Shown: piece after piece, positions 13,140 through 28,813 of the stretch | Position numbering within the stretch: the first letter of the stretch is position 1 | Layout of the letters: each line of letters starts with the position of its first letter | From: Gordius sp. MW1 | Taxonomy: Eukaryota; Nematomorpha; Gordioida; Gordea; Gordiidae | NCBI GenBank assembly: GCA_964036665.1 | Contig: CAXIYB010000001.1 | Location: forward strand, 868,001-932,000 | Reading direction: 5' to 3' | Length of the DNA: 64,000 nt | The notes under the pieces: generated by a model | The model's database searches: none | Told to the model about the DNA's origin: nothing | The model's input: only the letters and a program-made list of their open reading frames with translations | Program-made: the position numbers and the translations under genes

Positions 13140-14927
13140 AAAAATTTAGACAGAAATTTATCTAATATCCACAAATTTAGACAGAAATTTATAGAATATC
13201 CACAAATTTAGAGAGAAATTTCTAAAGAATCAAAATATTTAGACAGAAATTTATAGAATATCCACAAATTTAGACAAAAATTTAAAAATAATCAAAAAAT
13301 TTAGACAGAAATTTATCGAATATCCACAAATTTAGACAGAAATTTATAGAATATCCACAAATTTAGAGAGAAATTTATAAAATCAAAAAATTTAGACAGA
13401 AATTTATAGAATATCCACAAATTTAGAGAGAAATTTATAAAGAATCAAAAAATTTAGACAGAAATTTATAGAATATCCACAAATTTAGACAGAAATTTAC
13501 AAAGAATCAAACAATTTAGAAAGAAATTTATAGAATATCCACAAATTTAGACAAAAATTTAAAAATTATCAAAAAATTTAGACAGAAATTTATCGAATAT
13601 CCACAAATTTAGACAGAATTTATAGAATATCCACAAATTTAGAGAGAAATTTATAGAATATCCACAAATTTAGACAGAACTTTATCGAATATATACAAAT
13701 TTCGACAGAAATTTATAGAATTTCCACAAATGTAGACAAAAATTTAAAAATAATCAAAAAATTTAGACAGAAATTTATCGAATATCCACAAATTTAGACA
13801 GAAATTTATCGAATATCCACAAATTTAGACAGAAATTTATAGAATATTGTCAAATTTAGAGAGAAATTTATAAAGAATCAAAAAATTTAGACAGAAATTT
13901 ATACAATATCCACAAATTTAGACAAAATTAAAAATAATCAAAAAATTTAGACAGAAATTTATAAAAAAAACCACAAATTTAGAGAGAAATTTATAGAATA
14001 TCCACAAATTTAGAGAGAAATTTAAAAATAATCAAAAAAATTTAGACAGAAATTTATCGAATATCCACAAAGTTAGACAGAAATTTATCGAATATCCACA
14101 AATTTAGACAGAAATTTATAGAATATCCACAAATTTAGAGAGAAATTTATAAAGAATCAAAAAATTTAGACAGAAATTTATAGAATACACTAATTTAGAC
14201 AAAAATTTAAAAATAATCAACAAATTTAGACAGAAATTTATCGAATATCTACAAATTTAGACAGAAATTTATAGAATATCCACAAATTTAGAGAGAAATT
14301 TATAGAATATCCACAAATTTAGAGAGAAATTTAAAAATAATCAAAAAATTTAGACAGAAATTTATCGAATATCCACAAATTTAGACAGAAATTTATAGAA
14401 TATCCACAAATTTAGAGAGAAATTTATAGAATATCCACAAATTTAGACAGAACTTTATCGAATATCCACAAATTTAGACAGAAATTTATAGAATATCCAC
14501 AAATTTAGACAGAAATTTATAGAATATCCACAAATTTAGACAAATATTTAAAAATAATCAAAAAATTCAGACAAAAATTTATGGAATATCCACAAATTTA
14601 GACAGAAATTTATAGAATATTTTCAAATTTAGAGAGAAATAAAGAATCAAAAAATTTAGACAGAAATTTATAGAATATACACAAATTTAGACAAAAATTA
14701 AAAATAATCAAAAAATTTAGACAGAAATTTATAGAATATCCACAAATTTACACAAAAATATTAAAATAATCAAAAAATTTAGACAAAAATTTATAGAATA
14801 TCCACCAATTTAGACAAAAATTTAAAAATAATCAAAAAATTTAGACAGAAATTTATCGAATATCAACAAATTTAGACAAAAATTTAAAAATAATCAAAAA
14901 ATTTAGACAGAAATTTATCGAATATCA
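13140..14927 (+). repeat. 31-bp satellite block (1.8 kb)
   Basis: Standard satellite block, close in order to the one at 10491. Shared oddities with 26185-27972 include CGAATATATACAAATTTCG, CACAAATGTAGAC, TTAAAAATTATC and the short monomer GAATACACTAATTTAG. No gene is seen. Confidence 0.93.
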
Positions 14928-15768
14928 ACCGTCTGTGGGATTTTCAACACGATAAAGAAGAAGAAGAAGCGTGAGTGGGCGTGAATTTTTTTTTAATACC
15001 ACCGTGAGTGGGCGGGCCGTGAATAAAAATTTGGGCCCGCGCCCAACATGCATACATACATAAATACATTACATGGCCGTGAATAAAAATTTGGGCCCGC
15101 GCCCAACATGCATACATACATACATAAACACATTGCATACATACATAAATACATTACATACGTACATACATACCTTAGTACATACATACATACATTGCAT
15201 ACATAAATACATTGCAACATACATAAATACATTGTATACATACATATATATGTAGAAGATAGCTATATATAAGGATATTTTGCATATCTAATTCATGGTG
15301 GCTAAGAATGATTGTGCCAAATTTATTTTATGGATCTTTAAATGTGGTATACACAAATAAATAAATCATTATTTTTACATTTTACACATAATTTTACTTT
15401 TATTATTCGTCTTCATCATATTTCGAAGCTATATGAAGTCTTAAGTTCAATCTTTTATACCGCCATCTATTATTTGTTTTAATTTAGATTTTTTTAAGTT
15501 AATAATTTTTGATTATAAAGACAATTACATATTTTTTGTTGAAATTTGCCGATGTATATCTGAAACCATGGTTGTAAGTACTAAATCTTTGATTGAAAAA
15601 TATGGCCAAAATTATGATGTATTGTAAATTCTAAGATTCATTGGAGGAAACTAAAAAAACAATGAATAAATGCGTTGTCATAAAATTAAAAATTATGTGA
15701 AATTGAACGTATGTTTTACCCAGTAGCGTAGTGAGGGGGGGGGATTTATAGATAAACAGAGAAATATT
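14928..15768 (+). repeat. Composite-repeat cassette, copy 4 (short minisatellite)
   Basis: Complete cassette except that the first 77-bp minisatellite unit has lost about 20 bp: AAACACATTGC and neighbouring CATA steps are missing between GCGCCCAACATGCATACATA and AATACATTAC. The same deletion is in the copy at 27973. It looks like slippage between CATA repeats and happened before the 13-kb duplication. Confidence 0.9.
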
Positions 15769-18700
15769 AAAAATTTAGACAGAAATTTATCTAATATCCA
15801 CAAATTTAGACAGAAATTTATAGAATATCCACAAATTTAGAGAGAAATTTCTAAAGAATCAAAATATTTAGACAGAAATTTATAGAATATCCACAAATTT
15901 AGACAAAAATTTAAAAATAATCAAAAAATTTAGACAGAAATTTATCGAATATCCACAAATTTAGACAGAAATTTATAGAATATCCACAAATTTAGAGAGA
16001 AATTTATAAAATCAAAAAATTTAGACAGAAATTTATATCCACAAATTTAGAGAGAAATTTATAAAGAATCAAAAAATGTAGACAGAAATTTATAGAATAT
16101 CCACAAATTTAGACAGAAATTACAAAGAATCAAACAATTTAGACAGAAATTTATAGAATATCCACAAATTTAGACAAAAATTTAAAAATAATCAAAAAAT
16201 TCACACAGAAATTTATCGAATATCCACAAATTTAGACAGAAATTTATAGAATATCCACAAATTTAGACAGAAATTTAAAGAATCAAAAAATTTAGACAGA
16301 AATTTATAGAATATCCACAAATTTAGACAAAAATTAAAAATAATCAAAAAATTCAGACAGAAATTTATAGAATATCCACAAATTTAGACAAAAATTTAAA
16401 AATAATCCACAAATTTAGACAGAAATTTATCGAATATCCACAAATTTAGACAGGAATTTATAGAATATCCACAAATTTAGAGAGAAATTATAGAATATCC
16501 ACAAATTTAGAGAGAAATTAAAAAATAATCAAAAAATTTAGACAGAAATTTATCGAATATCCACAAATTTAGACAGAAATTTATCGAATATCCACAAATT
16601 TAGACAGAAATTTATAGAATATCCACAAATTTAGAGAGAAATTTATAAATAATCAAAAAATTTAGACATAAATTTATAGAATATCCACAAATTTACACAA
16701 AAATTTAAAAATAATCAAAAAATTTAGACAGAAATTTATAGAATATCCACAAATTTAGACAAAAATTTAAAAATAATCAAAAAATTCACACAGAAATTTA
16801 TCGAATATCCACAAATTTAGACAGAAATTTATAGAATATTCTCAAATTTAGAGAGAAATTTATAAAGAATCAAAAAATTTAGACAGAAATTTATAGAATA
16901 TCCACAAATTTAGACAAAAGTTAAAAATAATCAAAAAATTTAGACAGAAATTTATAGAATATCCACAAATTTAGACAAAAATTTAAAAATAATCCACAAA
17001 TTTAGACAGAAATTTATCGAATATCCACAAATTTAGACAGGAATTTATAGAATATCCACAAATTTAGAGAGAAATTTATAGAATATCCACAAATTTAGAG
17101 AGAAATTAAAAAATAATCAAAAAATTTAGACAGAAATTTATCGAATATCCACAAATTTAGACAGAAATTTATCGAATATCCACAAATTTAGACAGAAATT
17201 TATAGAATATCCACAAATTTAGAGAGAAATTTATAAATAATCAAAAAATTTAGACATAAATTTATAGAATATCCACAAATTTACACAAAAATTTAAAAAT
17301 AATCAAAAAATTTAGACAGAAATTTATAGAATATCCACCAATTTAGACAAAAATTTAAAAATAATCAAAAAGTTTAGACAAAAATTTATAGAATATCCAC
17401 AAATTTAGACAGAAATTTATAGAATATCCACAAATTTAGGCAAAAATTTAATAATAATCAAAAATTTAGACAGAAATTTATCTAATATCCACAAATTTAG
17501 ACAGAAATTTATAGAATATCCACAAATTTAGACAAAAATTTAAAAATAATCAAAAAATTCACACAGAAATTTATCGAATATCCACAAATTTAGACAGAAA
17601 TTTATAGAATATTCTCAAATTTAGAGAGAAATTTATAAAGAATCAAAAAATTTAGACAGAAATTTATAGAATATCCACAAATTTAGACAAAAGTTAAAAA
17701 TAATCAAAAAATTTAGACAGAAATTTATAGAATATCCACAAATTTAGACAAAAATTTAAAAATAATCCACAAATTTAGACAGAAATTTATCGAATATCCA
17801 CAAATTTAGACAGGAATTTATAGAATATCCACAAATTTAGAGAGAAATTTATAGAATATCCACAAATTTAGAGAGAAATTAAAAAATAATCAAAAAATTT
17901 AGACAGAAATTTATCGAATATCCACAAATTTAGACAGAAATTTATCGAATATCCACAAATTTAGACAGAAATTTATAGAATATCCACAAATTTAGAGAGA
18001 AATTTATAAATAATCAAAAAATTTAGACATAAATTTATAGAATATCCACAAATTTACACAAAAATTTAAAAATAATCAAAAAATTTAGACAGAAATTTAT
18101 AGAATATCCACCAATTTAGACAAAAATTTAAAAATAATCAAAAAGTTTAGACAAAAATTTATAGAATATCCACAAATTTAGACAGAAATTTATAGAATAT
18201 CCACAAATTTAGACAGAAATTTAAAGAATCAAAAAATTTAGACAGAAATTTATAGAATATCCACAAATTTACACAAAAATATAAAAATAATACATAAATT
18301 TAGACAGAAATTTATAGCATATCCACAAATTTAGACAAAAATTTAAAAATAATCAAAAAATTCAGACAGAAATTTATGGAATATCCACAAATTTAGACAG
18401 AAATTTATAGAATATTCTCAAATTTAGAGAGAAATTTATAAAGAATCAAAAAATTTAGACAGAAATTTATGGAATATACACAAATTTAACAAAAATTAAA
18501 AATAATCAAAAAATTTAGATAGAAATTTATAGAATATCCAGAAATTTAGAGAGAAATTTATAGAATATCCACAAATTTAATGAGAAATTTAAAAATAATC
18601 AAAAAAATTTAGACAGAAATTTATCGAATATACACAAATTTAGACAGAAATTTATCGAATATCCACAAATTTAGACAGAAATTTATAGAATATCCACAAA

Positions 18701-21700
18701 TTTAGAGAGAAATTTATAAAGAATCAAAAAATTTAGACAGAAATTTATAGAATATACACAAATTAAGACAAAAATTAAAAATAATCAAAAAATTTAGACA
18801 GAAATTTATAGAATATGCACAAATTTAGAGAGGAATTTATAGAATATCCACAAATTTAATGAGAAATTTAAAAATAATCAAAAAAATTTAGACAGAAATT
18901 TCCCGAATATCCATATCCACAAATTTAGACAGAAATTTATAGAATATCCACAAATTTAATGAGAAATTTAACGAATCAAAAAATTTAGACAGAAATTTAT
19001 AGAATATCCACAAATTTACACAAAAATATAAAAATAATCAAAAAATTTAGGCAGAAATTTATAGAATATCCACTAATTTAGACAAAAATTTAAAAATAAT
19101 CAAAAAATTTAGACAAAAATATATCGAATATCCACAAATTTAGTCAGAAATTTATAGAATATCCACAAATTTAGACAAAAATTTAAAAATAATCAAAAAA
19201 TTTAGACAGAAATTTATCTAACATATACAAATTTAGACAGAAATTTATAGAATATCCACAAATTTAGAGAGAAATTTATAAAGAATCAAAATATTTAGAC
19301 AGAAATTTATAGAATATCCACAAATTTAGACAAAAATTTAAAAATAATCAAAAAATTCACACAGAAATTTATCGAATATCCACAAATTTAGACAGAAATT
19401 TATAGAATATTCTCAAATTTAGAGAGAAATTTATAAAGAATCAAAAAATTTAGACAGAAATTTATAGAATATCCACAAATTTAGACAAAAATTAAAAATA
19501 ATCAAAAAATTTAGACAGAAATTTATAAAAAAAACACAAATTTAGAGAGAAATTTATAGAATATCCACAAATTTAGAGAGAAATTTAAAAATAATCAAAA
19601 AAATTTAGACAGGAATTTATCGAATATCCACAAAGTTAGACAGAAATTTATCGATTATCCACAAATTTAGACAGAAATTTATAGAATATCCACAAATTTA
19701 GAGAGAAATTTATAAAGAATCAAAAATTTTAGACAGAAATTTATAGAATATCCACAAATTTAGACAAAAATTTAAAAATAATCAACAAATTTAGACAGAA
19801 ATTTATCGAATATCCACAAATTTAGACAGAAATTTATAGAATATCCACAAATTTAGAGAGAAATTTATAGAATATCCACAAATTTAGAGAGAAATTTAAA
19901 AATAATCAAAAAATTTAGACAGAAATTTATCGAATATCCACAAATTTAGACAGAAATTTATAGAATATCCACAAATTTAGAGAGAAATTTATAGAATATC
20001 CACAAATTTAGACAGAACTTTATAGAATATCCACAAATTTAGACAAAAATTTAAAAATAATCAAAAAATTCAGACAGAAATTTATGGAATATCCACAAAT
20101 TTAGACAGAAATTTATCGAATATCCACAAATTTAGACAGAAATTTATAGAATATCCACAAATTTAGACAGAAATTTATAGAATATCCACAAATTTAGACA
20201 GAAATTTATAGAATATCCACAAATTTAGAGAGAAATTTATGAAGAATCAAAAAATTTAGACAGAAATTTATAGAATATCCACAAATTTAGAAAGAATCAA
20301 AAAATTTAGACAAAAATTTATAGAATATCCCAAATTTAGACAAAAATTTAAAAATAATCAAAAAATTTAGACAGAAATTTATCGAATATCCACAAATTTA
20401 GACAGAATTTATAGAATATCCACAAATTTAGAGAGAAATTTATAGAATATCCACAAATTTAGACAGAACTTTATCGAATATCCACAAATTTCGACAGAAA
20501 TTTATAGAATATCCACAAATTTAGACAAAAATTTAAAAATAATCAAAAAATTTAGACAGAAATTTATCGAATATCCACAAATTTAGACAGAAATTTATCG
20601 AATATCCACAAATTTAGACAGAAATTTATAGAATATTGTCAAATTTAGAGAGAAATTTATAAAGAATTAAAAAATTTAGACAGAAATTTATAGAATATCC
20701 ACAAATTTAGACAAAAATTAAAAATAATCAAAAAATTTATACAGAAATTTATAAAAAAACCACAAATTTAGAGAGAAATTTATAGAATATCCACAAATTT
20801 AGAGAGAAATTTAAAAATAATCAAAAAAATTTAGACAGGAATTTATCGAATATCCACAAAGTTAGACAGAAATTTATCGATTATCCACAAATTTAGACAG
20901 AAATTTATAGAATATCCACAAATTTAGAGAGAAATTTATAAAGAATCAAAAATTTTAGACAGAAATTTATAGAATATCCACAAATTTAGACAAAAATTTA
21001 AAAATAATCAACAAATTTAGACAGAAATTTATCGAATATCCACAAATTTAGACAGAAATTTATAGAATATCCACAAATTTAGAGAGAAATTTATAGAATA
21101 TCCACAAATTTAGAGAGAAATTTAAAAATAATCAAAAAATTTAGACAGAAATTTATCGAATATCCACAAATTTAGACAGAAATTTATAGAATATCCACAA
21201 ATTTAGAGAGAAATTTATAGAATATCCACAAATTTAGACAGAACTTTATAGAATATCCACAAATTTAGACAAAAATTTAAAAATAATCAAAAAATTCAGA
21301 CAGAAATTTATGGAATATCCACAAATTTAGACAGAAATTTATCGAATATCCACAAATTTAGACAGAAATTTATAGAATATCCACAAATTTAGACAGAAAT
21401 TTATAGAATATCCACAAATTTAGAGAGAAATTTATAGAATATCCACAAATTTAGACAGAACTTTATCGAATATCCACAAATTTCGACAGAAATTTATAGA
21501 ATATCCACAAATTTAGACAAAAATTTAAAAATAATCAAAAAATTTAGACAGAAATTTATCAAATATCCACAAATTTAGACAGAAATTTATCGAATATCCA
21601 CAAATTTAGACAGAAATTTATAGAATATCCACAAATTTAGACAGAAATTTATAGAATATCCTCAAATTTAGAGAGAAATTTATAGAATATCCACAAATTT

Positions 21701-22679
21701 AGACAGAAATTTAAAAATAATCAAAAAATTTAGACAGAAATTTATCGAATATCCACAAATTTAGACAGAAATTTATAGAATATACACAAATTTAGAGAGA
21801 AATTTATAGAATATCCACAAATTTAGACAGAACTTTATCGAATATCCACAAATTTAGACAGAAATTTATAGAATATCCACAAATTTAGACAGAAATTTAT
21901 AGAATATCCACAAATTTAGACAGAAATTTATAGAATATCCACAAATTTAGACAAAAATTTAAAAATAATCAACATATTTAGACAGAAATTTATCGAATAT
22001 CCACAAATTTAGACAGAAATTTATAGAATATCCACAAATTTAGAGAGAAATTTATAGAATATCCACAAATTTAGAGAGAAATTTAAAAATAATCAAAAAA
22101 TTTAGACAGAAATTTATCGAATATCCACAAATTTAGACAGAAATTTATAGAATATCCACAAATTTAGAGAGAAATTTATAGAATATCCACAAATTTAGAC
22201 AGAACTTTATCGAATATCTACAAATTTAGACAGAAATTTATAGAATATCCACAAATTTAGACAGAAATTTATAGAATATCCACAAATTTAGACAAAAATT
22301 TAAAAATAATCAAAAAATTCAGACAGAAATTTATGGAATATCCACAAATTTAGACAGAAATTTATAGAATATTTTCAAATTTAGAGAGAAATAAAGAATC
22401 AAAAAATTTAGACAGAAATTTATAGAATATACACAAATTTAGACAAAAATTAAAAATAATCAAAAAATTTAGACAGAAATTTATAGAATATCCACAAATT
22501 TACACAAAAATATAAAAATAATCAAAAAATTTAGACAGAAATTTATAGAATATCCACCAATTTAGACAAAAATTTAAAAATAATCAAAAAATTTAGACAG
22601 AAATTTATCGAATATCAACAAATTTAGACAAAAATTTAAAAATAATCAAAAAATTTAGACAGGAATTTATCGAATATCA
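15769..22679 (+). repeat. 31-bp satellite array spanning the 13-kb duplication junction (6.9 kb)
   Basis: Cassette-free satellite containing the end of the first 13-kb copy (about 17.5 kb) and the start of the second (about 18.17 kb). A 773-bp tandem duplication lies inside: the CAAAAGTTAAAAATAATC marker ends its G at 16920 and again at 17693. The second 13-kb copy has only one such marker, at 29965. From about 18.2 kb the block repeats the sequence from about 5.1 kb. No gene is seen. Confidence 0.92.
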
Positions 22680-23535
22680 ACCGTCTGTGGGATTTTCAAC
22701 ACGATAAAGAAGAAGAAGAAGCGTGAGTGGGCGTGAATTTTTTTTTAATACCACCGTGAGTGGGCGGGCCGTGAATAAAAATTTGGGCCCGCGCCCAACA
22801 TGCATACATAAACACATTGCATACATACATAAATACATTACATGGCCGTGAATAAAAATTTGGGCCCGCGCCCAACATGCATACATACATACATAAACAC
22901 ATTGCATACATACATAAATACATTACATACGTACATACATACCTTAGTACATACATACATACATTGCATACATAAATACAGTGCAACATACATAAATACA
23001 TTGTATACATACATATATATGTAGAAGATAGCAATATATAAGGATATTTTGCATATCTAATTCATGGTGGCTAAGAATGATTGTGCCAAATTTATTTTAT
23101 GGATCTTTAAATGTGGTATACACAAATAAATAAATCATTATTTTTACATTTTACACATAATTTTACTTTTATTATTCGTCTTCATCATATTTCGAAGCTA
23201 TATGAAGTCTTAAGTTCAATCTTTTATACCGCCATCTATTATTTGTTTTAATTTAGATTTTTTTAAGTTAATAATTTTTGATTATAAAGACAATTACATA
23301 TTTTTTGTTGAAATTTGCCGATGTATATCTGAAACCATGGTTGTAAGTACTAAATCTTTGATTGAAAAATATGGCCAAAATTATGATGTATTGTAAATTC
23401 TAAGATTCATTGGAGGAAACTAAAAAAACAATGAATAAATGCGTTGTCATAAAATTAAAAATTATGTGAAATTGAACGTATGTTTTACCCAGTAGCGTAG
23501 TGAGGGGGGGGATTTATAGATAAACAGAGAAATAT
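22680..23535 (+). repeat. Composite-repeat cassette, copy 5 (full)
   Basis: Partner of the copy at 9635 and near-identical to it, including ACAGTGCAAC, AGATAGCAATAT, GACAATTAC, an eight-G run and the AATATAAAAAATTT right edge. Confidence 0.9.
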
Positions 23536-25325
23536 AAAAAATTTAGACAGAAATTTATCTAATATCCACAAATTTAGACAGAAATTTATAGAATATCCAC
23601 AAATTTAGAGAGAAATTTCTAAAGAATCAAAATATTTAGACAGAAATTTATAGAATATCCACAAATTTAGACAAAAATTTAAAAATAATCAAAAAATTTA
23701 GACAGAAATTTATCGAATATCCACAAATTTAGACAGAAATTTATAGAATATCCACAAATTTAGAGAGAAATTTATAAAATCAAAAAATTTAGACAGAAAT
23801 TTATAGAATATCCACAAATTTAGAGAGAAATTTATAAAGAATCAAAAAATTTAGACAGAAATTTATAGAATATCCACAAATTTAGACAGAAATTTACAAA
23901 GAATCAAACAATTTAGACAGAAATTTATAGAATATCCACAAATTTAGACAAAAATTTAAAAATAATCAAAAAATTTAGACAGAAATTTATCGAATATCCA
24001 CAAATTTAGACAGAATTTATAGAATATCCACAAATTTAGAGAGAAATTTATAGAATATCCACAAATTTAGACAGAACTTTATCGAATATCCACAAATTTC
24101 GACAGAAATTTATAGAATTTCCACAAATTTAGACAAAAATTTAAAAATAATCAAAAAATTTAGACAGAAATTTATCGAATATTCACAAATTTAGACAGAA
24201 ATTTATCGAATATCCACAAATTTTGACAGAAATTTATAGAATATTGTCAAATTTAGAGAGAAATTTATAAAGAATCAAAAAATTTAGACAGAAATTTATA
24301 GAATATCCACAAATTTAGACAAAATTAAAAATAATCAAAAAATTTAGACAGAAATTTATAAAAAAACCACAAATTTAGAGAGAAATTTATAGAATATCCA
24401 CAAATTTAGAGAGAAATTTAAAAATAATCAAAAAAATTTAGACAGAAATTTATCGAATATCCACAAAGTTAGACAGAAATTTATCGAATATCCACAAATT
24501 TAGACAGAAATTTATAGAATATCCACAAATTTAGAGAGAAATTTATAAAGAATCAAAAAATTTAGACAGAAATTTATAGAATATCCACAAATTTAGACAA
24601 AAATTTAAAAATAATCAACAAATTTAGACAGAAATTTATCGAATATCCACAAATTTAGACAGAAATTTATAGAATATCCACAAATTTAGAGAGAAATTTA
24701 TAGAATATCCACAAATTTAGAGAGAAATTTAAAAATAATCAAAAAATTTAGGCAGAAATTTATCGAATATCCACAAATTTAGACAGAAATTTATAGAATA
24801 TCCACAAATTTAGAGAGAAATTTATAGAATATCCACAAATTTAGACAGAACTTTATCGAATATCCACAAATTTAGACAGAAATTTATAGAATATCCACAA
24901 ATTTAGACAGAAATTTATAGAATATCCACAAATTTAGACAAAAATTTAAAAATAATCAAAAAATTCAGACAGAAATTTATGGAATATCCACAAATTTAGA
25001 CAGAAATTTATAGAATATTTTCAAATTTAGAGAGAAATAAAGAATCAAAAAATTTAGACAGAAATTTATAGAATATACACAAATTTAGACAAAAATTAAA
25101 AATAATCAAAAAATTTAGACAGAAATTTATAGAATATCCACAAATTTACACAAAAATATAAAAATAATCAAAAAATTTAGACAGAAATTTATAGAATATC
25201 CACCAATTTAGACAAAAATTTAAAAATAATCATAAAATTTAGACAGAAATTTATCGAATATCAACAAATTTAGACAAAAATTTAAAAATAATCAAAAAAT
25301 TTAGACAGAAATTTATCGAATATCA
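23536..25325 (+). repeat. 31-bp satellite block (1.8 kb)
   Basis: Duplicate of 10491-12280 with scattered single changes: GAATATTCACAAATTT near 24180 and AATCATAAAATTTAG near 25230. Monomer order is otherwise unchanged. No gene is seen. Confidence 0.93.
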
Positions 25326-26184
25326 ACCGTCTGTGGGATTTTCAACACGATAAAGAAGAAGAAGAAGCGTGAGTGGGCGTGAATTTTTTTTTAATACCAC
25401 CGTGAGTGGGCGGGCCGTGAATAAAAATTTGGGCCCGCGCCCAACATGCATACATAAACACATTGCATACATACATAAATACATTACATGGCCGTGAATA
25501 AAAATTTGGGCCCGCGCCCAACATGCATACATACATACATAAACACATTGCATACATACATAAATACATTACATACGTACATACATACCTTAGTACATAC
25601 ATACATACATTGCATACATAAATACATTGCAACATACATAAATACATTGTATACATACATATATATGTAGAAGATAGCTATATATAAGGATATTTTGCAT
25701 ATCTAATTCATGGTGGCTAAGAATGATTGTGCCAAATTTATTTTATGGATCTTTAAATGTGGTATACACATATAAATAAATCATTATTTTTACATTTTAC
25801 ACATAATTTTACTTTTATTATTCGTCTTCATCATATTTCGAAGCTATATGAAGTCTTAAGTTCAATCTTTTATACCGCCATCTATTATTTGTTTTAATTT
25901 AGATTTTTTTTATGTTAATAATTTTTGATTATAAAGAGAATTACATATTTTTTGTTGAAATTTGCCGATGTATATCTGAAACCATGGTTGTAAGTACTAA
26001 ATCTTTGATTGAAAAATATGGCCAAAATTATGATGTATTGTAAATTCTAAGATTCATTGGAGGAAACTAAAAAAACAATGAATAAATGCGTTGTCATAAA
26101 ATTAAAAATTATGTGAAATTGAACGTATGTTTTACCCAGTAGCGTAGTGAGGGGGGGGGATTTATAGATAAACAGAGAAATATT
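25326..26184 (+). repeat. Composite-repeat cassette, copy 6 (full)
   Basis: Partner of the copy at 12281, sharing TACACATATAAATAAATC and TTTTTTTTATGTTAAT. Nine G at the right end. Confidence 0.9.
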
Positions 26185-27972
26185 AAAAATTTAGACAGAA
26201 ATTTATCTAATATCCACAAATTTAGACAGAAATTTATAGAATATCCACAAATTTAGAGAGAAATTTCTAAAGAATCAAAATATTTAGACAGAAATTTATA
26301 GAATATCCACAAATTTAGACAAAAATTTAAAAATAATCAAAAAATTTAGACAGAAATTTATCGAATATCCACAAATTTAGACAGAAATTTATAGAATATC
26401 CACAAATTTAGAGAGAAATTTATAAAATCAAAAAATTTAGACAGAAATTTATAGAATATCCACAAATTTAGAGAGAAATTTATAAAGAATCAAAAAATTT
26501 AGACAGAAATTTATAGAATATCCACAAATTTAGACAGAAATTTACAAAGAATCAAACAATTTAGAAAGAAATTTATAGAATATCCACAAATTTAGACAAA
26601 AATTTAAAAATTATCAAAAAATTTAGACAGAAATTTATCGAATATCCACAAATTTAGACAGAATTTATAGAATATCCACAAATTTAGAGAGAAATTTATA
26701 GAATATCCACAAATTTAGACAGAACTTTATCGAATATATACAAATTTCGACAGAAATTTATAGAATTTCCACAAATGTAGACAAAAATTTAAAAATAATC
26801 AAAAAATTTAGACAGAAATTTATCGAATATCCACAAATTTAGACAGAAATTTATCGAATATCCACAAATTTAGACAGAAATTTATAGAATATTGTCAAAT
26901 TTAGAGAGAAATTTATAAAGAATCAAAAAATTTAGACAGAAATTTATAGAATATCCACAAATTTAGACAAAATTAAAAATAATCAAAAAATTTAGACAGA
27001 AATTTATAAAAAAAACCACAAATTTAGAGAGAAATTTATAGAATATCCACAAATTTAGAGAGAAATTTAAAAATAATCAAAAAAATTTAGACAGAAATTT
27101 ATCGAATATCCACAAAGTTAGACAGAAATTTATCGAATATCCACAAATTTAGACAGAAATTTATAGAATATCCACAAATTTAGAGAGAAATTTATAAAGA
27201 ATCAAAAAATTTAGACAGAAATTTATAGAATACACTAATTTAGACAAAAATTTAAAAATAATCAACAAATTTAGACAGAAATTTATCGAATATCTACAAA
27301 TTTAGACAGAAATTTATAGAATATCCACAAATTTAGAGAGAAATTTATAGAATATCCACAAATTTAGAGAGAAATTTAAAAATAATCAAAAAATTTAGAC
27401 AGAAATTTATCGAATATCCACAAATTTAGACAGAAATTTATAGAATATCCACAAATTTAGAGAGAAATTTATAGAATATCCACAAATTTAGACAGAACTT
27501 TATCGAATATCCACAAATTTAGACAGAAATTTATAGAATATCCACAAATTTAGACAGAAATTTATAGAATATCCACAAATTTAGACAAATATTTAAAAAT
27601 AATCAAAAAATTCAGACAAAAATTTATGGAATATCCACAAATTTAGACAGAAATTTATAGAATATTTTCAAATTTAGAGAGAAATAAAGAATCAAAAAAT
27701 TTAGACAGAAATTTATAGAATATACACAAATTTAGACAAAAATTAAAAATAATCAAAAAATTTAGACAGAAATTTATAGAATATCCACAAATTTACACAA
27801 AAATATTAAAATAATCAAAAAATTTAGACAAAAATTTATAGAATATCCACCAATTTAGACAAAAATTTAAAAATAATCAAAAAATTTAGACAGAAATTTA
27901 TCGAATATCAACAAATTTAGACAAAAATTTAAAAATAATCAAAAAATTTAGACAGAAATTTATCGAATATCA
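26185..27972 (+). repeat. 31-bp satellite block (1.8 kb)
   Basis: Duplicate of 13140-14927, carrying the same unusual monomers (CACAAATGTAGAC, GAATACACTAATTTAG). One visible difference: ATAGAATATCC here, ATACAATATCC in the first copy near 13905. No gene is seen. Confidence 0.93.
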
Positions 27973-28813
27973 ACCGTCTGTGGGATTTTCAACACGATAA
28001 AGAAGAAGAAGAAGCGTGAGTGGGCGTGAATTTTTTTTTAATACCACCGTGAGTGGGCGGGCCGTGAATAAAAATTTGGGCCCGCGCCCAACATGCATAC
28101 ATACATAAATACATTACATGGCCGTGAATAAAAATTTGGGCCCGCGCCCAACATGCATACATACATACATAAACACATTGCATACATACATAAATACATT
28201 ACATACGTACATACATACCTTAGTACATACATACATACATTGCATACATAAATACATTGCAACATACATAAATACATTGTATACATACATATATATGTAG
28301 AAGATAGCTATATATAAGGATATTTTGCATATCTAATTCATGGTGGCTAAGAATGATTGTGCCAAATTTATTTTATGGATCTTTAAATGTGGTATACACA
28401 AATAAATAAATCATTATTTTTACATTTTACACATAATTTTACTTTTATTATTCGTCTTCATCATATTTCGAAGCTATATGAAGTCTTAAGTTCAATCTTT
28501 TATACCGCCATCTATTATTTGTTTTAATTTAGATTTTTTTAAGTTAATAATTTTTGATTATAAAGACAATTACATATTTTTTGTTGAAATTTGCCGATGT
28601 ATATCTGAAACCATGGTTGTAAGTACTAAATCTTTGATTGAAAAATATGGCCAAAATTATGATGTATTGTAAATTCTAAGATTCATTGGAGGAAACTAAA
28701 AAAACAATGAATAAATGCGTTGTCATAAAATTAAAAATTATGTGAAATTGAACGTATGTTTTACCCAGTAGCGTAGTGAGGGGGGGGGATTTATAGATAA
28801 ACAGAGAAATATT
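27973..28813 (+). repeat. Composite-repeat cassette, copy 7 (short minisatellite)
   Basis: Partner of the copy at 14928, with the same roughly 20-bp deletion in the first minisatellite unit. Confidence 0.9.

Larger units (their letters stand above)
5110..17528 (+). repeat. 13-kb segmental tandem duplication, first copy
   Basis: Contains cassettes 2, 3 and 4 with their satellite. Every landmark recurs 13045 bp later (cassette starts 9635, 12281 and 14928 against 22680, 25326 and 27973). Left of about 7.2 kb the offset is 13057 bp, because the second copy lacks 12 bp near 20290. Private variants are shared by each pair, so the triplet was copied as a block. I found about seven single-base differences by eye across the pair. 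The edges are blurred by the satellite itself. Confidence 0.9.
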
